A stretch of 64,000 bases of DNA from Oscillospiraceae bacterium (GTDB lineage Bacteria > Bacillota > Clostridia > Oscillospirales > Ruminococcaceae), in assembly GCA_018380115.1 (NCBI GenBank), contig JAGZUF010000017.1, positions 1-64,000 of the forward strand, given 5' to 3'. Below, one piece after another: positions 58,281 through 64,000 of the stretch (its first letter is position 1; the number at the start of each line of letters is the position of its first letter). The notes beneath the pieces are model-generated. The model worked only from the letters and a program-made list of their open reading frames with translations. It was not told where the DNA came from and searched no databases. Both the position numbers and the translations under genes were made by a program.

Positions 58281-58316
58281 CCCGCTTCGCTCGATGCCGG
58301 AAGCGAAAGCTTTTTT
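58281..58316 (+). repeat. Dispersed intergenic repeat, copy D2
   Basis: CCCGCTTCGCTCGATGCCG, then GAAGCGAAAGCTTTTTTA. It lies 254 nt after copy D1 and has the same AAGCGAAAGCTTTTTT core. Confidence 0.65.
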
Positions 58317-58531
58317 ACTCTCTCCAGCAGACCTGGGGGTGTCATTTCGCTGAAGCATACAAAACAACGCAGGCCGTACCTTCCAGCACAGCCTGCGCAT
58401 AAAACTCTGTACACCCGCTAATGCAGCACACCCGGGCAAAAAAGCCGTGCAAAATGCCGGCTTTTATTATAGCAGAACCGCCTGTCCACGCACAAGGCCC
58501 GCCGGTCCTCTGGTGGAGAGGCCGCGGCCGT

Positions 58532-59779
58532 TCAGCCCGCTGCGGGGCGGGGCTTCTCCGCCTTCTGCGGCAGTTCCCCTGCCCATTCAAAGCCTTTCTT
58601 TGCCATAAACACCGCAATGATTTCATTAATCACAGCTGCCGCCGCGATGGTGCCCTGAATGATAGAGGCACACTCCGGCGCCGGGCCGCTCAGCACCGAC
58701 ACGGCGATGCCGGTAAACACCAGCGAAACGCCGGAATGGGGCAGCAGCGTAAAGCCCAAAAACTTCCTCACCGTTTTAGGCGCATGCGTCACCGCCGCGC
58801 CGAAATAGGCACCGGTATACTTGCCCACCGCGCGCGCCGCAATATAAATGGCTGTGTACAGCCCTGCGCCGAAAATGAGGTGATAGTCCAGCGGGGCGCC
58901 CAGGTTCAGGATAACCACAATCAGCCCCAGCCCTATTACAGGGTCCATCACCTTCATAATGCCCGCCAGCTGCTCTGCTGAAATCATGTTGGCAAACATG
59001 GTGGAATAGCCCATGCCAATCAGCATGAAGTTCAGTACGGGGCTGGGCAGCGCGCGGTTTATGGCAAACCCGATGCCCGCCGAGGCCAGCAGCATTGCAA
59101 GCATCACGGCCAGCGCGGTGCGCTGTGTGCGCATTTTTCGCATCAGCCTGCCCGCTGCAAACCCGGTGGCAAGGCCAATTAGCACCGGCAGGAATACAAG
59201 AAACAGCACCACTCCCACAGGCACGCCTGCTGTGGAGATATGGGCAGAGACAAACGCCACCACCGTAAAGAACACCAGAGCCCCCACCAGGTCATCCAGA
59301 GCTGCCATGGGGATCAACGTGCTGGTGACGGGCCCCGATGTTTTCATCTGGTTTACAATAGATAAAGAGGGCGCGGGCGCAGTGGCCAGCGCAATGCCGC
59401 CGAACAAAAAGGCGAGGTAAACCGGCACGCCTACCGCCCAGAATATAGCGCCGAACACAAGGCTCACCACTGCAAAGGTGCCCAGTGATTCTGTAATGGT
59501 GGTGACTACAATTTGTTTCCCTGCCTTTTTCAGCTTGCCCCACAAGAGCTCGGTGCCTATCATCAGGCCTACCGTACATTCCAGAATGCTTTCAGCCGCA
59601 CTGAACCAGTCGGAATCCAGCACATCGCTCTGCAGCAGGCCCAGTGCATGAGGGCCAAGCGCCATGCCCGTGATAAGCCAGCCCAAAATAGAGGGTAGCC
59701 CCAGCCTTGCCACCAGCTTGCCCACACCAAATGCCAGCACGGCAGCAAGCAGCAGCCTGCCCACCTGTAAAATGACCAT
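58532..59779 (-). CDS. CPA2 family cation:proton antiporter
   Basis: The 415-aa protein has about 12-13 membrane segments. Family motifs are RLGLPSILGWLITGMALGPHAL (about 25-46), the ion-site region TSTLIPMAALDDLVGALVFF (two Asp), and a long C-terminal half ending without a TrkA-N domain. Na+/H+ or K+/H+ exchange is likely. The ATG start has CTGGAGGGGAGAAT upstream, and its promoter is at 59819-59849. Confidence 0.88.
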   Translation of the reverse strand: MVILQVGRLLLAAVLAFGVGKLVARLGLPSILGWLITGMALGPHALGLLQSDVLDSDWFSAAESILECTVGLMIGTELLWGKLKKAGKQIVVTTITESLGTFAVVSLVFGAIFWAVGVPVYLAFLFGGIALATAPAPSLSIVNQMKTSGPVTSTLIPMAALDDLVGALVFFTVVAFVSAHISTAGVPVGVVLFLVFLPVLIGLATGFAAGRLMRKMRTQRTALAVMLAMLLASAGIGFAINRALPSPVLNFMLIGMGYSTMFANMISAEQLAGIMKVMDPVIGLGLIVVILNLGAPLDYHLIFGAGLYTAIYIAARAVGKYTGAYFGAAVTHAPKTVRKFLGFTLLPHSGVSLVFTGIAVSVLSGPAPECASIIQGTIAAAAVINEIIAVFMAKKGFEWAGELPQKAEKPRPAAG

Positions 59780-59818
59780 ATTCTCCCCTCCAGATATAGA
59801 CGGATTAGTCTTTATTTT

Positions 59819-59849
59819 ATTATACCACTTATAGATGAAACCGTCTATA
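59819..59849 (-). promoter_or_regulatory. Antiporter promoter with inverted repeat
   Basis: On the minus strand TAGACG (59847-59842), a 17-nt spacer and TATAAT (59824-59819). TATAGATG and CGTCTATA (59830-59849) form a near-perfect inverted repeat across the -35 and spacer. A related half-site, TATAGACGG, lies downstream at 59795-59803. Confidence 0.65.
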
Positions 59850-59898
59850 AAAGTTCTGTGAATTTTCAGCTATAACGAAAGTGCGCTTTTTGCACAAC

Positions 59899-59930
59899 AA
59901 AAAGCACGGTAAATCAAAGCTTTACCGTGC
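59899..59930 (-). terminator. Terminator after the AlbA_2 remnant
   Basis: GCACGGTAAA / TTTACCGTGC stem on the minus strand followed by T5 (59903-59899). Confidence 0.8.
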
Positions 59931-60059
59931 CTTATATGGTTTGTCGTTCCAAAAAAGATATTTAGAAAATATCAGCAAACCGCTTGTACGTCTTTTTCAA
60001 TTATAAAGCCTATAAGTGACAATATTAATTGGTGTACTTATAATATACTGTAAAGTAGT

Positions 60060-60092
60060 TATAGAGTAACTATAGAGTAACTATAGAGTAAA
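60060..60092 (+). repeat. Short tandem repeat, 11 bp x 3
   Basis: Three units of TATAGAGTAAC (the last ends in A). It lies in the AT-rich gap just downstream of the AlbA_2 remnant; no function is evident. Confidence 0.75.
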
Positions 60093-60104
60093 TAGTGAGC
60101 TTCA

Positions 60105-61048
60105 CTATCGTACTGTAAAATATTTTGTTGGATCCCGAGGTGATGAGCTATGTTCTTCAACGGGACCGCCATTCTCGATTGATAGGTTTTTCAAATGCTT
60201 TATAATCGTAGCGCGGCTTTTTCCGGTGAGTTTCTCTGGCATTCTTAGTTGTTGAAATTCCCTCATTTGATTTGCCAGCAGTTGTTTCCCCTCGGACAAC
60301 ACCCGATGTAATGGCTGCTCCAATGTAATATCTTTTACCAAATTAAAATTAATTCCTGTACGTACCTCATTGCCTTCATAGCGAAGAAACCGTACTCGGG
60401 CAGAAGGCAAAAACTGCGTGGGGATTTTTGCAAAAAGCACAATTGCTGCGACCGTAATCCGAGGATTATTATCCGGTCCACGGATGATGCCCCTCGCACG
60501 AAGTAGATCAAGTGGATGTGTTGTGGGCGCAGCTTCAACAAGCTGACGGTATTCTTCTATCAAATTGAAGTCCAAATCCTCTACTGTTGCTTCAGAAATA
60601 ATTCTAGTTTCAAAGCTGCGAATACCCTTGGAATATTCTAATGCTGTAATTTCTTCAGAAGAAAGTTGACGGGAAGAATCTCCCACCCGCAAAAAGGCGT
60701 CCCCATTTGTCCTCTTAATAATGTCATTTTCAGAAGGACTTATATGGAATAGCATGATCCTTTCTCCTTCTGGAGTTACCATTATCTCTACACGATATTG
60801 TGGCTGCGTTTGAAGAAAATCAATCGGAACTTTTCGAAAAGCATTTTCTTTTGCGCCGCAAATTCCACTAACCGTTCCATCGTCTTCAATGCCTAAAGCA
60901 ATTACGCCGCCGGATGCATTTGCCATTGCAGAAATATGGCGTGCTAACTCTTTTTCCGCCAAGCGAGAACTTTTCTATCAAAAAGCTGGCTCTCTGGCAT
61001 AGAAATTAATTTTTCTAACGTCAATGTAGAGTCAATAGCAGATCTCAT
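60105..61048 (-). pseudogene. Decayed AlbA_2 (Schlafen-type AAA_4) gene with frameshift and internal deletion
   Basis: The ATG at 61048 gives LEKLISMPESQLFDRK, the usual AlbA_2 start. After a loss of one A near 60971-60974 the frame continues as LAEKELARHISAMANASGG and VIALGIEDDGTVSGICG (the nucleotide-binding-like AlbA_2 core). From about residue 250 the normal C-terminal ATPase-like region is absent, and the sequence jumps to an HTH-like end (GKSRATIIKHLKNLSIENGG). Intact relatives are 400-480 aa. So it has both an internal deletion and a 1-nt deletion. It is adjacent to a transposon end at 61130, whose insertion is close to its 5' side. Confidence 0.75.
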
Positions 61049-61129
61049 ATCAAAGCCCCTTAATAATCTTTTGAATCTTCTACCTCAAATTATATCGTAT
61101 TTAAAAAATCTTTCAAACGAATTATGGTA

Positions 61130-61220
61130 TGTCGCAGACGGCCTGTTCTGTCGTGAAATAGACGGGCTGTTTTGTCGGTCATCGCCGGACATCATTGTCC
61201 GGCGCCGGTGCGTTTTGTCG
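61130..61220 (+). repeat. Transposon left end with repeated transposase-binding motifs
   Basis: TGTCG occurs at 61130, 61149, 61173 and 61216. The first two spacers are related: GACGGCCTGTTCTGTCG and GACGGGCTGTTTTGTCG are 17-nt repeats with two differences. Terminal TGTCG and several subterminal repeats are typical of TniA/TnsB-type ends. A perfect 9-bp hairpin (CGCCGGACA / TGTCCGGCG, 61183-61204) lies inside and may stop transcription of the ATPase gene. Confidence 0.75.
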
Positions 61221-61258
61221 CATAAGAATGGCTCCAGCCATCCCCTTCTTTCCGGTAT

Positions 61259-62059
61259 TCAAGAAACCTCGCCCTCCAGGACGAGTTGTACCATCCGGTC
61301 ATCAATAATGGCCCGGCGGTTTTGGTATGCGTAGACAAGAGACTGGGTACAGGCCCGGTTAATCAGTCTCGGGATGCCGGATGAGAAAGAGTGGACTGCT
61401 TTCATGGCGTCCTCAGAGAAGATTGCGTTGGGGTGTCCAGCATAGGTCAGTTGCTTCTCAATATAGGCTTTCGTCTGAGCGTATTCGTAAGGCATCAGAA
61501 AGCACTGAATATCAACCCTGTGGAGGATCGCTCTGTACGCTTGCAGCCGTAGTTTCTCCCATAGCTCCGTCTGGCCAGCCAAAATGAGTGCGAGGGGATT
61601 TTCAGAATCCATTTTGTAGTTGAGTAAGAAGCGGATTTCCTCCAGCATTTCCTTAGAGAGTAGATGCCCTTCATCCACAATCACAACCAGTTTTCGGTGT
61701 CCAACTCCACGCATAATTTCAATTTCGTGGTGCAGTAGATTCCTTGCGTCACCTCGGTAGAACCGTGTTTCACACCCCAGCTGCTCCAGAAGACCGTTGT
61801 AGAAGTGTCTCGGGGTAAGTTTAGATTCAGAAAGGTAGAGTACGGTGTAATCTTGCCCATCTAAGACGCTTTTCAGGCGGCGCAGAGCCGTTGTCTTCCC
61901 CGTGCCCGCATCCCCAACCACAAGAGCAAAAAGCTGGCGGCTGGCAGCATAGAGCAGACGGTTATAGACTTCTTCGGTATCCTGGTCTTCATAGAGATTG
62001 TCAACAGGAATGCCCCGTACAAAAGGGGTATGTGTCATTTCAAAAAATTCCTCGTACAT
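61259..62059 (-). CDS. ExeA/TniB-like AAA+ ATPase of the transposon
   Basis: The 266-aa AAA ATPase has Walker A VVGDAGTGKTTALRRLK (about 49-65), Walker B KLVVIVDEGHLLS and sensor-like RLINRACTQSLVYAY. It resembles TniB/ExeA-type helper ATPases that deliver target DNA to the transposase. The start is ATG at 62059 with AAGGGG 8 nt upstream; a GTG 9 nt earlier overlaps the transposase stop. It is the promoter-distal gene next to the left end. Confidence 0.85.
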   Translation of the reverse strand: MYEEFFEMTHTPFVRGIPVDNLYEDQDTEEVYNRLLYAASRQLFALVVGDAGTGKTTALRRLKSVLDGQDYTVLYLSESKLTPRHFYNGLLEQLGCETRFYRGDARNLLHHEIEIMRGVGHRKLVVIVDEGHLLSKEMLEEIRFLLNYKMDSENPLALILAGQTELWEKLRLQAYRAILHRVDIQCFLMPYEYAQTKAYIEKQLTYAGHPNAIFSEDAMKAVHSFSSGIPRLINRACTQSLVYAYQNRRAIIDDRMVQLVLEGEVS

Positions 62060-62064
62060 GCTTG

Positions 62065-63390
62065 TCACCCCTTTTCAATTTCTGTGGTGTAGGAAATCGC
62101 CCTCCTGCGCTGCTTGTCTTGGTATGGTTCCGTTATGGCATCCAATAGACGGGAATGGTCAACGGGAATACGCTCAATCTCTTTTCGTTTTGGCTTCGGT
62201 GCAACTTTTTCGCCAACTACAATCTGCCGCACTTGAAACGGCTCATGGTCTGGTGTCTCAATCGTAAGGATCTCTGTACAGATTGGGTCATAGACTACAT
62301 CAACCTGCTTGCCGGCAAAAGCAATGCCAAGGTCATATCGTTTTCCGCCAAAACTAATTACACCACTCTTGTCGGCCTTACGGGATTCACAATGCAAAAA
62401 TGCTCGTGCCATCAGAGCCTTGTCCACAAATCGTGGAGGCATGGAATCGGACTTAAATGCAATTTCTGGCGTTGTGCCAAGAGCACTATGCGGTTTGGAG
62501 TGGTAACATTCATGTAGCCATGCTTGGAATTTTGTGTTCAATTCTTGCAGGCTCTCTGGTGGATGTAGACTTACCTCTGCTAAAAAAGCATCCATCGTTT
62601 GGTTAAATCGCTCCTGTTTGCCTTTGCCCTGTGGATTTCTGGGCTTTGCATAGATCAGCCGGATACCAAGCAAATCGCAGGCGCGCTTCATCCAGCGTGT
62701 TCGGTACTGCGTCCCATTGTCAAAATAGAGTCTCCGTGGAAGCCCAAATTTCAGCATGGCTTTTTGCAGGGTGTCTTCTACAATACCTTGCTCCATCGTC
62801 CCGTAAAACTCACCGTGGAGAATGTATCTGGTAGCATCGTCAATCAGGCAGGAGAAGTAGGTCTGTGTCTGTACACCGCCAAGATTGAGCACAAGTCCAT
62901 ATTTAATATCTCCTTGCCACAGGTCATGCCGGTGCAGCCGTTGAAATCGTTGGGAAGCGTACCCTTTGTCATTGTAAAGCTTCATCATTGCGGTGGAATA
63001 CCCTGCACGGCTCAAAGCATCCTGCAATGTGGTTCGCTTCAGAAATCCGGGAGGAGCCTTCTTCTCCAACTCCAGGATTTTAATAATTGTAGGGATGCTC
63101 CTGCTGGGAAGTTCCCTGCGTAGCTGGATTGCCTCATCCAGTAGCTCTTGTGGAATTTTGTAGTTACTTTGGCTGCTCCTGCTCTGCGGTTTCAGTGCTT
63201 CAAAACCTCCATTCAAATATGCGCAGAGATACCGTTCCAGAGTTCGTTGGGAAATCTGGTTTCGTTCGCATATCTCCTGTCGTAGCTGTTCCACCCGTCT
63301 GCTATCCATGTTTTGGGACAGCAGCGGTGCAATCATAGACATTCGCTCCTCTGCAATCTCTGCGGCGAGCTTCCTGTTTTTCATTTCCAT
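62065..63390 (-). CDS. DDE (Mu/TniA-type, rve) transposase
   Basis: The 441-aa protein has an N-terminal HTH region (about 20-80, QLRQEICERNQISQRTLERY), an integrase-core (rve) domain (about 155-290) and a C-terminal beta-barrel (about 320-380). The catalytic triad is visible: Asp in WQGDIKYG, Asp in RLYFDNGTQYR and Glu in GKGKQERFNQT, spaced as D-D-35-E. It shares a 4-nt overlap with the ATPase gene. Confidence 0.93.
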   Translation of the reverse strand: MEMKNRKLAAEIAEERMSMIAPLLSQNMDSRRVEQLRQEICERNQISQRTLERYLCAYLNGGFEALKPQSRSSQSNYKIPQELLDEAIQLRRELPSRSIPTIIKILELEKKAPPGFLKRTTLQDALSRAGYSTAMMKLYNDKGYASQRFQRLHRHDLWQGDIKYGLVLNLGGVQTQTYFSCLIDDATRYILHGEFYGTMEQGIVEDTLQKAMLKFGLPRRLYFDNGTQYRTRWMKRACDLLGIRLIYAKPRNPQGKGKQERFNQTMDAFLAEVSLHPPESLQELNTKFQAWLHECYHSKPHSALGTTPEIAFKSDSMPPRFVDKALMARAFLHCESRKADKSGVISFGGKRYDLGIAFAGKQVDVVYDPICTEILTIETPDHEPFQVRQIVVGEKVAPKPKRKEIERIPVDHSRLLDAITEPYQDKQRRRAISYTTEIEKG

Positions 63391-63409
63391 GCTGGAATCG
63401 CCTCCTGTT

Positions 63410-63940
63410 TTATTGGCATGACACCAGTATAGCCGGAGGAAAATCCATTGTCATGGCGGAACGGTGCTGTATCCAATTTCCGCTGTTTGCTACCAGCCGG
63501 ACAAAATGCACCGTCTGCTGGCGCAGAGTGTAGCCGGGGTGAAATGTCATCGGAAGGAGGTTGGCTGCAATCAATCCGGTTGCAATATTTTGGGCATAAC
63601 AGATGAACCACGCAAGCCAGGATCGGATGCGCAGCCAGGTAGATGTTTCACAGGTATGTCGGGCTTCTGTAGATTCGGCAATCTCACAGAATGCTTCCAC
63701 TCCATATCGCTTATATGGAATGAGGCTATCCGGTAACTCTCTGTGTGTTTTTCCACAGCACTGGCACTTTAATACTCTGAGATGGTATTTGTGTATGCAG
63801 TCTCCATATCGGACTTTCCGCGTACAGGTTCCATGAACTTTAAGTGCTCCTCCACAGATTGGACATAGGCTGCTCTCTTTGCTTAAAATTTTGGTAGTGT
63901 CCCCGTTGCAGGACAATTCATACTGTGCTATACTAATCAT
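63410..63940 (-). CDS. DUF6431 transposon-associated zinc-finger protein
   Basis: The 176-aa protein has two Cys pairs in the N-terminal half (CPICGGALKVHG and LKCQCCGKTHRELP), a likely zinc ribbon, followed by a helical segment with Trp/Arg-rich WLRIRSWLAWF. The family (DUF6431) travels with this type of transposase and ATPase. Its role is not known; DNA binding or target choice is plausible. The ATG at 63940 has no clear ribosome binding site. It is the promoter-proximal gene of the three. Confidence 0.75.
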   Translation of the reverse strand: MISIAQYELSCNGDTTKILSKESSLCPICGGALKVHGTCTRKVRYGDCIHKYHLRVLKCQCCGKTHRELPDSLIPYKRYGVEAFCEIAESTEARHTCETSTWLRIRSWLAWFICYAQNIATGLIAANLLPMTFHPGYTLRQQTVHFVRLVANSGNWIQHRSAMTMDFPPAILVSCQ

Positions 63941-64000
63941 GGTTTGTGAGAGGGAGCATTGAGTCGTTGTAATTATTGGAAATGTGCTTGTTTCCAGTGA

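Larger units (their letters stand above)
57831..58531. other. 700-nt intergenic region with two copies of a dispersed repeat
   Basis: This gene-free stretch lies between cbiK and the CPA2 antiporter gene (which reads toward it). It contains the repeats at 58027 and 58281 and several imperfect GC-rich inverted repeats. No protein or known RNA was recognised; a cobalamin riboswitch was looked for and not found. Confidence 0.55.
61130..64000 (-). mobile_element. TniA/TniB-like (Tn5053/Mu-type) transposon with DUF6431 gene; right end outside window
   Basis: Three co-directional genes (DUF6431, DDE transposase, AAA ATPase) with 4-nt coupling are bounded on the left by TGTCG-repeat ends (61130-61220). 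The arrangement matches DDE/ATPase transposons that use a TnsB/TniA-like transposase and TniB-like helper. The right end, and so the target duplication, is beyond 64000. Confidence 0.78.

Noticed and set aside
60060..60092. CRISPR-like array
   Set aside because: Units are 11 bp and contiguous without spacers; no cas genes are in the window.

Overview
The window looks like a chromosomal segment of a GC-rich, strictly anaerobic Clostridia bacterium, most likely an Oscillospiraceae/Ruminococcaceae gut organism. The signs are Firmicutes-type gene order (rpmG-secE-nusG-rplK-rplA), an L10-leader attenuator, PadR cassettes, a flavodiiron protein, an AhpC/TrxR-type peroxidase pair, anaerobic cobalamin genes (cbiK), a Na+-decarboxylase beta subunit, and many proteins of families seen mainly in gut Clostridia (DUF3048, DUF6056, DUF6506, DUF6431). 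Taxonomy is inferred from gene content only. TTG and GTG starts are frequent and were placed by Shine-Dalgarno position.

Layout. 1-4.5 kb: ribosomal/transcription genes on the minus strand (rplL, rplJ with leader; rplA, rplK, nusG, secE, rpmG). 4.6-7.9 kb: plus-strand ddl-murI operon with three small proteins. 8-10.5 kb: PadR regulator with three membrane proteins and a stand-alone FakA-like domain. 10.6-11.7 kb: glycerol dehydrogenase. 12-24.6 kb: a large minus-strand catabolic operon (glycerate kinase, sugar ABC permeases and binding protein, two UPF0309-type SIS proteins, a BadF/NagK-type kinase, a DUF6259-type TIM-barrel protein, a metallo-beta-lactamase-fold hydrolase, a MATE pump), divergent from a CdaR-type regulator. 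24.7-28.5 kb: lepA operon. 28.7-32.8 kb: two small genes broken at poly-A tracts, an ArsR regulator, an MFS pump and a G5/3D cell-wall protein. 33-38 kb: tandem DUF3048 lipoproteins, an orphan Na+-pump beta/gamma pair, a NifX-like protein and a rhodanese. 38.3-40 kb: brnQ and mutT. 40.6-45 kb: two oxidative-stress operons (ahpC-trxR-like; gpmA-flavodiiron) sharing one palindromic operator. 45.4-50.2 kb: MarR-controlled heterodimeric ABC exporter. 50-53.5 kb: an exported InlB/SHIRT-type surface protein with a cut-off sorting signal, and a second MATE pump. 53.5-59.8 kb: purine salvage (NCS2 permease-apt), DUF6506 and unknown genes, cobO-cbiK, and a CPA2 antiporter. 60-64 kb: a decayed AlbA_2/Schlafen-type gene beside a TniA/TniB-like transposon carrying a DUF6431 gene, whose far end lies outside the window.

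The most interesting block is 12-24.6 kb. A glycerate kinase, a CdaR-type (glycerate/sugar-diacid) regulator, sugar uptake, an amino-sugar-type kinase and two MurQ-like SIS proteins together suggest an undescribed pathway for a glycerate-containing or acidic amino-sugar glycoside. Other notable points are the shared operator of the two redox operons, a Na+-decarboxylase signature inside an unrelated HAAS-type membrane protein, a dispersed intergenic repeat family (four aligned copies), and a textbook -1 slippery heptamer in a decayed HerA-like gene.
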